DNA of 40,200 nt from Rhodospirillales bacterium. GTDB lineage: Bacteria > Pseudomonadota > Alphaproteobacteria > ATCC43930 > CGMCC-115725. The stretch spans positions 1 through 40,200 of the forward strand of contig JADGGZ010000009.1 in the NCBI GenBank assembly GCA_019689675.1. The letters run 5' to 3'. This document shows positions 1 to 9,206 of the stretch, piece after piece (the first letter of the stretch is position 1; every line of letters starts with the position of its first letter). Position numbers and translations under genes: made by a program. The notes beneath the pieces were generated by a model. That model made no database searches. It saw only the letters and a list, made by a program, of their open reading frames with translations, and was not told where the DNA came from.

Positions 1-459
1 GTCACGGGCTGCCGCTACCTCGACGACGAGGAGCGGCAGAAGCAGTACGTCTCGAACGGCTGGAATCTCACCGGCGACGCCTACCGCCGCGACGGCGACG
101 GCTACTTCTGGTTCGAGGCGCGCACCGACGATCTCATCATCTCGGCCGGCTACAATATCTCGGGGCCGGAGGTCGAAGCCGTCCTCCTCGACCATCCCGC
201 CGTCGCCGAGTGCGCGGTCGTCGGCGCCCCCGACCCCGAGCGCGGCGCGATCGTCAAGGCCTACGTCGTTCCACGCGAGCCCGGAGCGGAACCCGAAGGG
301 CTCGCCCGCGAGCTGCAGGATTGGGTCAAGCGACAGATCGCGCCTTACAAGTACCCGCGGGCTATCGCCTTCGTCGACGCCTTGCCGAGGACCGAGACCG
401 GCAAGGTCCAGCGGTTCAAGCTGCGCGAGCGGGCGCGCCGGGAAGCAGGAATCCTTTAA
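1..459 (+). CDS. Acyl/aryl-CoA ligase, C-terminal part (gene starts outside the window)
   Basis: Frame 1 is open from the first base to TAA at 457-459, giving 152 residues. They form the C-terminal end of an ANL-superfamily ligase, which activates a carboxylic acid as acyl-AMP and then moves it to CoA. Visible motifs are the hinge and A8 region (ARTDDLIISAGYNISGPEVE, about residues 41-60) and the A10 catalytic lysine in LPRTETGKVQRFKLR near the end. The GPEVE and YKYPRAIAFVDALPRTETGK wording resembles benzoate- or 2-aminobenzoate-CoA ligases more than acetyl-CoA synthetases, but the substrate-binding N-terminal part is missing, so the substrate is an inference. A perfect 16-base palindrome follows at 474-489, without a T-run. 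Confidence 0.85.
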   Translation, partial: VTGCRYLDDEERQKQYVSNGWNLTGDAYRRDGDGYFWFEARTDDLIISAGYNISGPEVEAVLLDHPAVAECAVVGAPDPERGAIVKAYVVPREPGAEPEGLARELQDWVKRQIAPYKYPRAIAFVDALPRTETGKVQRFKLRERARREAGIL

Positions 460-509
460 CGGCTTCGGCCTAGCTTGCCGCGCGGCAAGATAACGCACTC
501 CCACGCGCG

Positions 510-695
510 ATGCCCGCTTCCCGTTCGACTCAGCCCCGCCGCCAGCTCGCGGCCGCATGGGTGTTCGCTCTCCTGGTCGCCGCGGCGAGCGCCGGACTCC
601 TCGTGGTCGCGAAGGCCGACCCGCCCGAGCCCGGCTCCGTCGAGCAGATCCTGAAGCTGCGCCGGCCCGCTCCGACGATCGACGACCTGCCCTGA
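510..695 (+). CDS. Small single-pass membrane or exported protein, unknown
   Basis: A 61-residue ORF with a basic N-terminus (RSTQPRRQ), one hydrophobic segment of about 20 residues (AAAWVFALLVAAASAGLLVV) and a short proline- and acid-rich tail. The topology fits a signal anchor or an uncleaved signal peptide. Its stop codon directly abuts the stop of the converging Tim44-domain gene. I do not recognise the family and see no strong Shine-Dalgarno sequence, so it could be a chance ORF, although the hydrophobic segment and tight packing favour a real gene. Confidence 0.45.
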   Translation: MPASRSTQPRRQLAAAWVFALLVAAASAGLLVVAKADPPEPGSVEQILKLRRPAPTIDDLP

Positions 696-1643
696 TCAGG
701 CCTGCTGGATCGCGGAGAGGAGCCAGTTGCCGCCGCGCGAGCGCACGAAGGTCCAAACCTCGGTCGCTTCCGTGGGCACCTCACGATTGCCCTCGACGAC
801 CTCGCCGGTGTCGATCCGGACCGTGTAATCGAGCGCGCGCCAGCGCAGCCGGGCGGTGACGTACTCCATCTCGCCCTCCGACCACGCTTCTTCGACGTCG
901 CCCTTCAGAAGCTCGACATTCTCGATCCGGTTCTCGACGCCGCGGCTCGCGAGCGCGCTGAGCTCGTCCGAGAAATAGCCGAGCATCTCCGGCGTCACGC
1001 AGCGGCGCAGGGCGGCGAGGTCGCCGCGGCTCCACCCCTCCTGGATGGCGAGGAGAAGCTTGCTCCATGCGTCGTAGTCGCTCTCCTCGACCGGAATTTC
1101 GATCGGATCAAGTGGTCTTGCCGACGGCACCGCACCGCCGCCGAAGCCGCCGATCCCGGGTAACGGGCCGGTTGTCCGCGCATAAGAGGACGCGCCCGCG
1201 GCCGCCGGCGCTGGCTCGCGCATCGAGCGCCAGATCCGGAGGGCGAGATAGGCGAGCCCCGCGATCAGGGCGAGCTGCAGGAGAAGCCCTAGCGCCCCCG
1301 CGAATCCGGCCGCGCCGCCGAAGGCGCCGCCGAACAGCATCCCGAAGAGGCCGGCGCCCAGGAACCCGCCGAGCATGCCGGTAAGGAAAGGATTGCGCTG
1401 GAAGAAGCCGGTCTGGCCCATCGGGGTCGCCGCCGGACGCGCGGCCGATTGCGCGGGAGCCGGCGCCGGCTGCACCGAACGCTGCATCGGCTGCGCCTGA
1501 TTGGACTGATAGGTGCGCGCACCGCGGCTGCCGAAGCTCTTGCCGCCCCCGGCGCGTGCCTCGGCGAGAGCGGGAGCGAGCGCGAAGAACGCGGCAATCG
1601 CGAGGACCAAGAACGAGCGGAAACCTGAGATCAAGACTGTCAC
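696..1643 (-). CDS. Tim44-like domain membrane protein
   Basis: A 315-residue protein of the bacterial Tim44/TimA-like family, predicted lipid-binding or membrane-associated proteins. Residues 1-30 are a signal peptide or anchor (FLVLAIAAFFALAPALAEARA). A low-complexity Gly/Ser/Gln/Pro stretch follows, then a Gly/Ala-rich hydrophobic region (about 85-140) with NPFLTGMLGGFLGAGLFG and a second membrane segment. The C-terminal 140 residues look like the Tim44 fold (WSKLLLAIQEGWSRGDLAAL, RCVTPEMLGYFSDEL, EVWTFVRSRGGNWLLSAIQQ). In mitochondria Tim44 tethers Hsp70 to the import channel; the bacterial role is not settled. It lies 60 bases downstream of accD on the same strand and may be co-transcribed. 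Confidence 0.82.
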   Translation of the reverse strand: MTVLISGFRSFLVLAIAAFFALAPALAEARAGGGKSFGSRGARTYQSNQAQPMQRSVQPAPAPAQSAARPAATPMGQTGFFQRNPFLTGMLGGFLGAGLFGMLFGGAFGGAAGFAGALGLLLQLALIAGLAYLALRIWRSMREPAPAAAGASSYARTTGPLPGIGGFGGGAVPSARPLDPIEIPVEESDYDAWSKLLLAIQEGWSRGDLAALRRCVTPEMLGYFSDELSALASRGVENRIENVELLKGDVEEAWSEGEMEYVTARLRWRALDYTVRIDTGEVVEGNREVPTEATEVWTFVRSRGGNWLLSAIQQA

Positions 1644-1703
1644 CTCGAGCGAAACCCTCCCTCTTTCAGTATGGCGATGCCGACCTCCGTGCGAAAGCGC
1701 CCC

Positions 1704-2600
1704 TCAGGCAGCGGGCTGCGGCAGCGGCACGACCTCCGCGCTCGGGTGCGGCCGGCGCAGGAGATCGATCAGCCTCGCCAGCGTCTCGTGCAACTCCTTG
1801 CGGTGGACGACCATGTCCACCATGCCGTGCTCGAGAAGATATTCGGAGCGCTGGAATCCCTCGGGCAGCTTCTCGCGGATCGTCTCCTCGATCACGCGCT
1901 GCCCGGCGAAGCCGATCACGGCGCCGGGCTCGGCGAGCGTCACGTCGCCGAGCATCGCGAAGCTCGCCGAGACTCCCCCGGTCGTGGGGTCGGTCAGAAC
2001 CACGATGTAGGGGAGCCCCGCCTCTTTCACCTCCTCGACCGCGAGCACGGAACGCGGCATCTGCATCAGCGAGAGGATTCCCTCCTGCATGCGCGCGCCG
2101 CCCGACGCGGGAACGACGATCAGCGGCGCCTCCTGCAGCACGGCAAGACGTGCCGCGGCGATGAGCCCCTCGCCCACCGCGATTCCCATCGAGCCGCCCA
2201 TGAACGAGAAGTCGAACACCGCTGCCACCGCCGGATGCCCGCCGATCCGGCCGTGCGCGACCACGAGCGCATCGGAACCCGGCCCGCTTTTCGCCTGCGC
2301 TTCCTTGAGACGCTCGGAATAGCGCTTGCGGTCGCGGAACTTGAGCGGGTCCTGGACCGTCTTCGGAAGCTCGATCTTCGTGTATTGCCCGTCGTCGAAG
2401 AGAATCTTCAGGCGGCGCGCGGGATCGAGCCGCATGTGGTGGCCGCAGTTGTGGCAGACGAAGAGGTTCTGCTCCAGCTCGCGATGGAACAGCATCTGCT
2501 CGCACTTCGGGCACTTGTCCCAGAGATTGTCGGGGACCTCGCGCTTCGGCGTGACGACCGCGCGGATCTTCGGCAGCACGAAGTTCGTGAGCCAGCTCAT
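1704..2600 (-). CDS. accD: Acetyl-CoA carboxylase carboxyltransferase subunit beta
   Basis: 298 residues. With AccA it moves the carboxyl group from carboxybiotin to acetyl-CoA to form malonyl-CoA, the first step of fatty acid synthesis. An N-terminal zinc ribbon is formed by C30-x2-C33 and C49-x2-C52. The crotonase-like carboxyltransferase core carries FSFMGGSMG and [12 protein letters not shown], which bind acyl-CoA and form the oxyanion pocket. The start ATG overlaps the trpA stop (ATGA, 2597-2600), so the genes are translationally coupled. The trpB-trpA-accD order is common in alphaproteobacteria. The often following folC is absent here. Confidence 0.97.
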   Translation of the reverse strand: MSWLTNFVLPKIRAVVTPKREVPDNLWDKCPKCEQMLFHRELEQNLFVCHNCGHHMRLDPARRLKILFDDGQYTKIELPKTVQDPLKFRDRKRYSERLKEAQAKSGPGSDALVVAHGRIGGHPAVAAVFDFSFMGGSMGIAVGEGLIAAARLAVLQEAPLIVVPASGGARMQEGILSLMQMPRSVLAVEEVKEAGLPYIVVLTDPTTGGVSASFAMLGDVTLAEPGAVIGFAGQRVIEETIREKLPEGFQRSEYLLEHGMVDMVVHRKELHETLARLIDLLRRPHPSAEVVPLPQPAA

Positions 2601-3412
2601 CGCCGCGCCTTCCTCACCCCTGCCGCGAGCGCACGCACGTCGGCGAGCACCGCGGCGGCGACGTCGCCGCCTTTCGCCGCCGTATCGGCGATCTTCTGGA
2701 CGAGGGCCGAGCCCACGACGGCGGCGTCGGCAAGACGCGCGACCTCGGCCGCCTGCTCCGGCGTCTTGATGCCGAAGCCGACCGCGACGGGAAGCGTGGT
2801 ATGGCGGCGCAGCCGCGTCATCGCCTCCGCGACCGCCTCCACACTCGCCGACTTGGTGCCGGTGATGCCCGCGATCGACACGTAGTAGACGAAGCCCGAA
2901 GCGTCCCGGAGCACGACCGGCAGGCGCTTGTCGTCGCTCGTCGGAGTCGCGAGGCGGATCCAGTCGAGCCCGCCCTTCAAGGCCGGCTTCGCCAGCTCCT
3001 CGTCCTCCTCGGGCGGGAGATCGACAATGATGAGCCCGTCGATTCCGGCGGCTTTCGCATCGCGCACGAAGGCTTCGACGCCGTAGATGTAGATCGGGTT
3101 GTAGTAGCCCATGAGCACAATCGGCGTCGTGTCGTCCCTGGTGCGGAAATCGCGCACGAGGCCGATCGTCTTGCGCAGGGTGATCCCGGCCTTCTGGGCG
3201 CGCAGCCCCGCGGCCTGGATCGCCGGCCCGTCCGCCATTGGATCGGAGAACATCATGCCGAGCTCGATGAGATCGGCGCCCGCCTCCGGCAGCGCTTCGA
3301 AGATCTTCGCGAAGGTCGGGATGTCGGGGTCGCCCGCCATGAGATACGTGACGAGCCCTGCCCGCCCCTCCTCCTTCAGCGCCGCGAAGCGACGCGCGAT
3401 CCGACCGGTCAA
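2597..3412 (-). CDS. trpA: Tryptophan synthase alpha chain, TTG start
   Basis: 271 residues. It cleaves indole-3-glycerol phosphate to indole and glyceraldehyde 3-phosphate and passes indole to TrpB. Counting from the chosen start, the catalytic residues are Glu50 ([12 protein letters not shown]) and Asp61 (PMADGPAIQ), matching Glu49 and Asp60 of the E. coli enzyme. The phosphate-binding end has the usual [10 protein letters not shown] chose TTG at 3410-3412 because it gives the family's usual length and overlaps the trpB stop as TTGA. The frame remains open far upstream inside trpB, but that stretch has no TrpA sequence. Its stop overlaps the accD start. Confidence 0.96.
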   Translation of the reverse strand: MTGRIARRFAALKEEGRAGLVTYLMAGDPDIPTFAKIFEALPEAGADLIELGMMFSDPMADGPAIQAAGLRAQKAGITLRKTIGLVRDFRTRDDTTPIVLMGYYNPIYIYGVEAFVRDAKAAGIDGLIIVDLPPEEDEELAKPALKGGLDWIRLATPTSDDKRLPVVLRDASGFVYYVSIAGITGTKSASVEAVAEAMTRLRRHTTLPVAVGFGIKTPEQAAEVARLADAAVVGSALVQKIADTAAKGGDVAAAVLADVRALAAGVRKARR

Positions 3413-4620
3413 AGCTTCACCCCGAGCCGCTCGGCGACGGCGAAGACGTCCTTGTCGCCGCGCCCGCACATGTTCATCACGAGGAGATTGTCCTTGGGCA
3501 GCGTCGGCGCGGTCTTCATGACCTGCGCCAAAGCGTGGCTCGGCTCGAGGGCGGGAATGATTCCCTCGAGCTTGGAGCAGAGCTGGAAGGCCTCGATCGC
3601 CTCGTCGTCGGTGATCGCCGTGTACTCGACGCGTCCGGTGTCCTTGAGCCAGGCGTGCTCGGGGCCGACGCCCGGGTAATCGAGCCCGGCGGAGATCGAA
3701 TGCGCGTCCTTGATCTGACCGTCCTCGTCCTGGAGGAGATAGGTGCGGTTGCCGTGGAGGACGCCGGGCCGCCCACCGTTCATCGATGCGGCGTGAAGGC
3801 CCGTCGAAAGGCCTTTGCCGGCCGCCTCGACGCCGATCATCCGCACGGAAGGCTCGTCGAGGAAGGGATGGAAAAGCCCCATCGCGTTGGAGCCGCCGCC
3901 GATCGCGGCGACGAGCGTATCGGGAAGCCGGCCTTCGAGGCGCTGCATCTGCGCCCGCGTCTCGTTGCCGATGACGCACTGGAAGTCGCGCACCATCGCC
4001 GGGTAGGGGTGCGGACCGGCCACCGTGCCGATGATGTAGAACGTCGTGTCGACATTCGCGACCCAGTCGCGGAGCGCGTCGTTCATCGCGTCCTTGAGGG
4101 TCGCGGTGCCCGACGTCACCGGCCGCACCTCGGCGCCGAGAAGCTTCATGCGGAAGACGTTGGGCTTCTGCCGCTCGATGTCGGTGGCGCCCATGTAGAC
4201 GACGCAGGGTATGTCGAAGAGCGCGCAGACCGTGGCGGTCGCGACGCCGTGCTGACCCGCGCCGGTCTCGGCGATGACCCGGCGCTTGCCCATGCGGCGC
4301 GCGAGCAGCGCCTGGCCGAGGACGTTGTTGATCTTGTGCGCGCCGGTGTGGTTGAGCTCGTCGCGCTTGAAGTAGATCTTCGCGCCGCCGAGATGCTCGG
4401 TCAGCCGGGCGGCGTAATAGAGCGGGCTCGGCCGCCCGACATAGTGCTCGAGATACCAGTCGAGCTCGGCCTGGAAGGACGGGTCCTTCTTCGCCGCCTC
4501 GTAGGCCTTCTCGACCTCGAGGACGAGCGGCATCAGCGTCTCGGCGACGAAGCGTCCGCCGTAGATCCCGAAATGGCCGCGCTCGTCGGGGCCGGCGCGG
4601 AAAGTGTTGCGGGTCGTCAT
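3409..4620 (-). CDS. trpB: Tryptophan synthase beta chain
   Basis: 403 residues; a pyridoxal-phosphate enzyme that joins indole and L-serine to make tryptophan. The PLP lysine is Lys96 in [10 protein letters not shown], the catalytic Glu lies in [13 protein letters not shown], and the cofactor phosphate loop is [10 protein letters not shown]. The C-terminal end shows [10 protein letters not shown], part of the monovalent-cation and allosteric region. ATG at 4618-4620 is preceded by AAGGGCGG, whereas the further open N-terminal stretch up to 4830 has no TrpB similarity. It overlaps trpA by 4 bases. trpF, which often precedes trpB in this group, is not in the window. Confidence 0.97.
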   Translation of the reverse strand: MTTRNTFRAGPDERGHFGIYGGRFVAETLMPLVLEVEKAYEAAKKDPSFQAELDWYLEHYVGRPSPLYYAARLTEHLGGAKIYFKRDELNHTGAHKINNVLGQALLARRMGKRRVIAETGAGQHGVATATVCALFDIPCVVYMGATDIERQKPNVFRMKLLGAEVRPVTSGTATLKDAMNDALRDWVANVDTTFYIIGTVAGPHPYPAMVRDFQCVIGNETRAQMQRLEGRLPDTLVAAIGGGSNAMGLFHPFLDEPSVRMIGVEAAGKGLSTGLHAASMNGGRPGVLHGNRTYLLQDEDGQIKDAHSISAGLDYPGVGPEHAWLKDTGRVEYTAITDDEAIEAFQLCSKLEGIIPALEPSHALAQVMKTAPTLPKDNLLVMNMCGRGDKDVFAVAERLGVKL

Positions 4621-5003
4621 GCGCCCGCCCTTGAAACCCGATGCGGCCCGAGCTTGCAAGGAAATTGCACCCCCGCAGTCGCGGCGGGGAGCCCGCGAGG
4701 GCCGTCTCGCCTGCAAATGCAGGGAAAATGCAGGGACATGTCCTAATCGGAAAGCAAGTTCATGCTTGGTTCCAGAGGTTACCGGGAATTGTATATCGGA
4801 ACGGTCATTTTGATGCCTAACACGGAACAAATATGACCGAACCCGCCAAGGATCGCAACAGCCTTCATCGGTAAAAACGCAACATATTGATATCGTTCGC
4901 GGAACGTCCCGGGTCCGACTCGCGTGGTCGGACCAGATCTTGGGGCCAGGGTCGCAGTGCCTCGCACAGGAACCGCCGGTTCAGGACCGACGTTGCCTCC
5001 GTC
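4621..5003. other. Intergenic region between divergent trpB and the sensor kinase
   Basis: A 383-base gap with no convincing gene. Bases 4740-4890 are clearly richer in A+T than the surroundings and probably hold both promoters. Reading plus, GGAAC at 4901-4905 is followed after 17 bases by CGTG at 4923-4926. This is one mismatch from the EcfG general-stress promoter (GGAAC-N16/17-CGTT) and would transcribe the kinase. I see no Trp leader peptide or terminator-type attenuator in front of trpB. Confidence 0.4.
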
Positions 5004-6194
5004 ATGGCGGGGCCATCAGACGCCCTCGAGCGCTGCCGCACGCACAACCGGATCCTCGCCGAGTTCGGAAGGCACGCGCTTTCCGAGTGCGATCTCGCCT
5101 CCCTCCTCGACGAGGCTTGCGAACTGGCTGCCGGCGGCACCGGCGTGACCCACGCCAAGGTCCTGCGCTACCGCCCGGAGCGCGACGACCTCCTGATCGT
5201 CGCCGGACTCGGCTGGCGTACCGGCGTCATCGGAACGGCGCTCCCGGCCGGGATGCGCTCGCCCGCCGGTCGATGCATTCGCAATCTCGAGCCGGTGTCG
5301 GTCGCCGATCTGCCGAGCAGCTCGGAGTACGAATATCATGACGTCCTGCGCGAGCACGGGATCCTCTCGCTTCTCGACGTGCCGATCGCCTTCGAGACCG
5401 AAGCATGGGGCGTGTTCGAGGTCGACAGCGAGCGGAGCGACGGCGCGGCGAGCCAGGAAACGCCGTTCCTGATGGCTTTCGCGAACCTCATCGCGCATGC
5501 GATTCGGCAGCGGAGCATCGCCGCGGAGCGCGCCGCGCTGTCGCTCGACCGCGAGGTGCTGCTGCGCAAGCGCGACGTGTTGTTCCGGGAGCTGCATCAC
5601 CGGGTCAACAACAACTTCCATGCGATCGCCGGCCTCATCGAGATGGAGGCGCGGCGCGTACCTCCCGAAGCGCGCCAGGGCTTCGAAAAGCTGGCCGCGC
5701 GCGTCGCCTCGATCATCGACGCGCACGAGCATCTCGCGGCCCACGACGTGGCGCGAAACGTCAGCCTCTCCTTCTATCTCGAGAATCTCGTGAGCGCGCT
5801 CCACGGACCCGACAACGTGGCCGTCGTGCGGCGCATCGCGCCGGCGACGGTGCCGCTCCGGGTCGCCGTTCGGCTCGGCATGATCGTCAACGAGATGGCG
5901 ACCAACAGCTTCAAGCACGCCTTCTCTCCCGAGCGCGGCGGCACGGTCGAGGTGAGGCTGGACGTGGATGCTGCGGCCGGAACCGGGCGCCTCGTCGTCG
6001 CCGACGACGGCAAGGGCCTCGCACCGGAAACGCGCCGGCGCTCGGGCCTCGCGCTCGTCGAATCCCTGGTCGAGCAAATCGGCGGCAGGCTCGAGCGCAC
6101 CAACAGAACGGGCGGAGGGCTCAAGAGCGCGATCGTCTTTCCGTTGAACGGCGGCGACCAAGCCGATTCCGACTTCCTTCCAAGAGTAGCGTGA
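5004..6194 (+). CDS. GAF-domain sensor histidine kinase, HisKA_2 type
   Basis: 396 residues from ATG 5004; an in-frame ATG at 4887 would add 39 residues of unlikely composition. Residues about 10-165 form a GAF-like sensor domain, including the phrases SPAGRCIRNLEPVSVADLP and LLDVPIAFETEAWGVFEVDS. The dimerisation and phosphoacceptor segment contains LFRELHHRVNNNFHAIAGLI, whose His is the expected phosphorylation site. The ATPase part has the N box IVNEMATNSFKHAF, the G1 box VADDGKGL and SGLALVESLVEQIGG. No transmembrane segment is visible, so it is probably cytosolic. HisKA_2 and HWE kinases often feed the alphaproteobacterial PhyR general-stress pathway, but no partner regulator is adjacent, so its target is unknown. 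Confidence 0.85.
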   Translation: MAGPSDALERCRTHNRILAEFGRHALSECDLASLLDEACELAAGGTGVTHAKVLRYRPERDDLLIVAGLGWRTGVIGTALPAGMRSPAGRCIRNLEPVSVADLPSSSEYEYHDVLREHGILSLLDVPIAFETEAWGVFEVDSERSDGAASQETPFLMAFANLIAHAIRQRSIAAERAALSLDREVLLRKRDVLFRELHHRVNNNFHAIAGLIEMEARRVPPEARQGFEKLAARVASIIDAHEHLAAHDVARNVSLSFYLENLVSALHGPDNVAVVRRIAPATVPLRVAVRLGMIVNEMATNSFKHAFSPERGGTVEVRLDVDAAAGTGRLVVADDGKGLAPETRRRSGLALVESLVEQIGGRLERTNRTGGGLKSAIVFPLNGGDQADSDFLPRVA

Positions 6195-6262
6195 TCCCGA
6201 CGGCCGGCCCCTGCCGGAACCCGGGCGCGACACTTGCCGCTTCCCCTTCCTCGCGCTATCGC

Positions 6263-8131
6263 ATGCCGGGCATGCGCCAGCTCCGGATCGAGACCTTCTC
6301 AAACGCCAAGGGGGGCAACGCCTTCTACAAGGCGGTGACGCACCCCAAGACGGCGCCGGCGGCACGCGCGCTGCTCGCCCGCCTCGCACGCGGCGGGCCC
6401 GTCGCCGTCTATGATCCGCTCGGATTCGCCGAGGGGTTCGCCGCGGTCTGGGACCTCGGCGGACTCGATCTCGCCGGCTGCTTCGTGCAGGACGTCGAAC
6501 GCATCGGGGAGATGCTCCTCGGGCAAGCGGCGCGGCCTGTCACCGAGCTCGCGGGAAGCGGCGTCGCCACGGTTTTCGTCGCCGCCTTCGACGCCGAGCG
6601 GCTCGTCCAGCACATCGCGCATCTCGTGCCCCGGGGTGCGGCGGTGCTGACGCTCGACGAGATGCGGCTGCCCGCGGAGTGGCTCACGAATCGGCGCCTC
6701 TACCTCGACCCGCTCAACTTCGCGACCAATTTCGCCTTCTTCCGCGACGAAGGCGGGCTTCACACCCGGCTCGTCACGGCGAACTACTGGCCCGGCTACG
6801 GCGGCAAGGGCACGGAGGTGCGCTGCCTCCTCTTCGACGCGCGCGGCGACGTCGTTGCCGAATGGGCGGAAAGGCCGGAAGGGGTGCTCGTCCTCGACAG
6901 TCGCGAGATTCGCGCCCGCTTCGATCTTCCCCCGTTCACGGGACAGCTTTTTCTCCACATCGTCGGCGCTGCGGGACACGACATCGTCAAGTACGCGCTC
7001 GACACTTGGGGCGGGGAGAGCCTCTCCTGCACCCACGACGCCAATTCCTGGCCGGCCGACTTCTATGCGGGCCTGCCTGCGCCGCGCGACGACGAGCGCG
7101 TGGTGCTGTGGCTACAGAACAGCCATCCGGTCGCGATTCCGAAGGGTGCCATCGGTCTCAATCTCATGGGGCGCGACACGGTGAAGACCCTCGATCGCGA
7201 GGTGCCGCCCTTCGCCAGCCTGCCGCTCGACGTTGCCGCGTTCTTTCCCGGGGCGCGCTGGCCGCAGCAGCTCGAGATCGAGGCCGGGCGCTGGATCGTG
7301 CGGCCGCGTTACGAGATCGAGCGCGCCGGGCGAACGCGCATTTCGCACCCGAACGTCGAGCGCACGGATCTCCGGGCCGAGCCGCGCATAGCCGAGCTCC
7401 GAAATCACTTCGGCAAAGGCTTTCTCCTTCCGGCCCCCGTGTTGCCGCAGCGAGAGTGGCGCTCGGCCCTGTTGCCGACGCCCATGGCGCGGGGACAGAA
7501 GGAGTTGCCGATCGCCGCCATCTGGTACGACGCGAGCGGAAAGGAGGCGGGGCGGCGGGTGCTCGGACGGGTGCCGCGCGCCGAATGCCCGCTCGTCGAC
7601 GAAGCGCCGGCGCTGCCCTCCGGCTACGGTCATGTCGAGCTCGTCTACGATTTCTCGGACGGCGGCGAAGCGGACGGCTGGCTTCACGCGCTCTTCCGCT
7701 ACGAGCGGAACGAGTCGGGGCACGCAGCCGAGACGAGCTTCGGCGCGCACATCTTCAACACCGTCCTCACCTGGAAGGGCGAGCCGCAATCCTACGCCGG
7801 GCGCCCGCCCGGGCTTTCCACGCGCCTCTTCCTCCGCATCGGGGAGGCGCCGAACGACACGATCTGCCACCTCATCTATCCGGTCTCCTCGACCTGGAAC
7901 GAGTCGAGCGAAACCGAGCTCGTGCTTTTCGATTCGCGGGGCCGGGAGCAGGCACGCGAGCGCGTCCGCATCCCGCGCTCGGGCAGCATCTTTTTTCGTG
8001 TTTCGGAGATTTTCCCGGGGAAGTCAGGCGCCTACGCGATGGTCCGCGACACGACCTGCCGCCTTTTCGGCTACCATGGCTTGATCGACCAGGAGGGGCG
8101 CTTTAGCCTCGACCACATGTTCGGGTTCTGA
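6263..8131 (+). CDS. Conserved-looking 622-residue protein, family not recognised
   Basis: Starts at ATG 6263 or 6272; the frame upstream of these is only a shadow of the kinase gene. I do not recognise the family. The N-terminal part, residues about 35-135, alternates hydrophobic strands and helices like a Rossmann-type fold (GPVAVYDPLGFAEGFA, LAGCFVQDVERIGEMLLG, VATVFVAAFDAERLVQHI). The remainder is rich in aromatic and Asn/His motifs: YLDPLNFATNFAFFRD, THDANSWPADFYAGLP, LWLQNSHPVAIP, SFGAHIFNTVLTWKGEPQSY, RDTTCRLFGYHGL, FSLDHMFGF. Repeated beta-rich segments suggest several beta-sandwich domains. There is no signal peptide or membrane segment. Codon use and GC match the neighbours. It lies 51 bases before trxB. 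Confidence 0.8.
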   Translation: MPGMRQLRIETFSNAKGGNAFYKAVTHPKTAPAARALLARLARGGPVAVYDPLGFAEGFAAVWDLGGLDLAGCFVQDVERIGEMLLGQAARPVTELAGSGVATVFVAAFDAERLVQHIAHLVPRGAAVLTLDEMRLPAEWLTNRRLYLDPLNFATNFAFFRDEGGLHTRLVTANYWPGYGGKGTEVRCLLFDARGDVVAEWAERPEGVLVLDSREIRARFDLPPFTGQLFLHIVGAAGHDIVKYALDTWGGESLSCTHDANSWPADFYAGLPAPRDDERVVLWLQNSHPVAIPKGAIGLNLMGRDTVKTLDREVPPFASLPLDVAAFFPGARWPQQLEIEAGRWIVRPRYEIERAGRTRISHPNVERTDLRAEPRIAELRNHFGKGFLLPAPVLPQREWRSALLPTPMARGQKELPIAAIWYDASGKEAGRRVLGRVPRAECPLVDEAPALPSGYGHVELVYDFSDGGEADGWLHALFRYERNESGHAAETSFGAHIFNTVLTWKGEPQSYAGRPPGLSTRLFLRIGEAPNDTICHLIYPVSSTWNESSETELVLFDSRGREQARERVRIPRSGSIFFRVSEIFPGKSGAYAMVRDTTCRLFGYHGLIDQEGRFSLDHMFGF

Positions 8132-8182
8132 TCCCAGATCTTGTGATTCTGGTCCCGAATCCCATCTATTCTCGGCTTTCCC

Positions 8183-9154
8183 ATGACGCAGCGGCATCAC
8201 GCGAAGGTCCTCATCATCGGCTCGGGGCCAGCGGGCTACACCGCGGCGATCTATGCCGCGCGCGCCAATCTGGAGCCGATTCTCGTCCAGGGGCTGCAGC
8301 CCGGAGGACAGCTCACCATCACCACCGACGTCGAGAACTACCCCGGCTTCGCCGACGTGATCCAGGGCCCATGGCTCATGGAGCAGATGCAGAAGCAAGC
8401 CGAGCACGTCGGCACGCGGCTCTTCCACGACATCGTCACCGAGGTCGACCTCTCGCGCCGGCCCTTCGTCGCCAAAGGTGATTCGGGCGACGTCTATGTC
8501 GGCGAGACCCTCATCATCGCGACCGGAGCGCAGGCGCGCTGGCTCGGGCTTCCATCCGAGGACGCCTTTCGCGGCTTCGGCGTCTCGGCTTGCGCGACCT
8601 GCGACGGATTCTTCTTCCGCGGCCGCGAGGTCGCCATCGTCGGCGGCGGCAACACGGCAGTCGAGGAAGCGATCTATCTCACCAATCACGCCTCGAAGGT
8701 GACGCTGATCCATCGCCGCGACAGCTTGCGCGCCGAGAAGATCATGCAGGATCGCCTGTTCCGGAACCCGAAGATCGAGGTGATATGGAATCACGTCGTG
8801 GACGAGATCCTGGGCGAGCAGAACCCGCCGCGCGTGACCGGCGTCAGGATCAAGGACGTGCGAAGCGGCGAGACGCGCGTTCTGCCTGTCGACGGGCTCT
8901 TCGTGGCGATCGGACACAGTCCGGCCAGCGAACTGTTCCGTGGCCAGCTCGAGACCGATGCCGAGGGCTATATCAGGACCCGTCCCGATTCGACCGCGAC
9001 CAGCGTGCCCGGCGTCTTCGCCGCAGGCGACGTCAAGGACAAGGTGTTCCGCCAGGCCGTGACGGCGGCCGGGATGGGATGCATGGCCGCGCTCGAGGCA
9101 GAAAAGTTCCTCGCCGCGGAGGAGGCTGCGCCGGTATTCGAGGCCGCGCAGTAA
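8183..9154 (+). CDS. trxB: Thioredoxin-disulfide reductase
   Basis: 323 residues. This FAD enzyme uses NADPH to reduce thioredoxin in the cytosol. Visible features are the N-terminal FAD-binding IIGSGPAGYTAAIYAAR, the redox pair Cys137-Ala-Thr-Cys140 followed by DGFFF, the NADPH-binding VAIVGGGNTAVEEAIYL and the C-terminal FAD motif GVFAAGDVKDKVFRQ. Length is typical. It is followed after 52 bases by a LysR regulator gene, an arrangement seen in several alphaproteobacteria. A GC-rich palindrome at about 9164-9180 lies between the two genes without a T-run. Confidence 0.96.
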   Translation: MTQRHHAKVLIIGSGPAGYTAAIYAARANLEPILVQGLQPGGQLTITTDVENYPGFADVIQGPWLMEQMQKQAEHVGTRLFHDIVTEVDLSRRPFVAKGDSGDVYVGETLIIATGAQARWLGLPSEDAFRGFGVSACATCDGFFFRGREVAIVGGGNTAVEEAIYLTNHASKVTLIHRRDSLRAEKIMQDRLFRNPKIEVIWNHVVDEILGEQNPPRVTGVRIKDVRSGETRVLPVDGLFVAIGHSPASELFRGQLETDAEGYIRTRPDSTATSVPGVFAAGDVKDKVFRQAVTAAGMGCMAALEAEKFLAAEEAAPVFEAAQ

Positions 9155-9206
9155 CGCAACAGGACGGGGGCGTGCCCCCGAGAAGGATTGGGGAGGCTTG
9201 CACCCG

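Noticed and set aside
474-489. Perfect palindrome CTTGCCGCGCGGCAAG after the first gene
   Set aside because: Too small a loop and no T-run; not a convincing terminator and no repeat copies were noticed.
1671-2885. Long plus-strand ORF (404 codons) across accD and trpA
   Set aside because: It is antisense to two certain genes and has shadow-type composition; high GC keeps the opposite frames open.
5405-6262. N-terminal extension of the 622-residue protein frame
   Set aside because: This part lies out of frame over the kinase gene, is Arg-rich shadow sequence and is not a fusion domain.
9164-9180. GC-rich palindrome between trxB and the LysR gene as a terminator
   Set aside because: No T-run on either strand and a very small loop.
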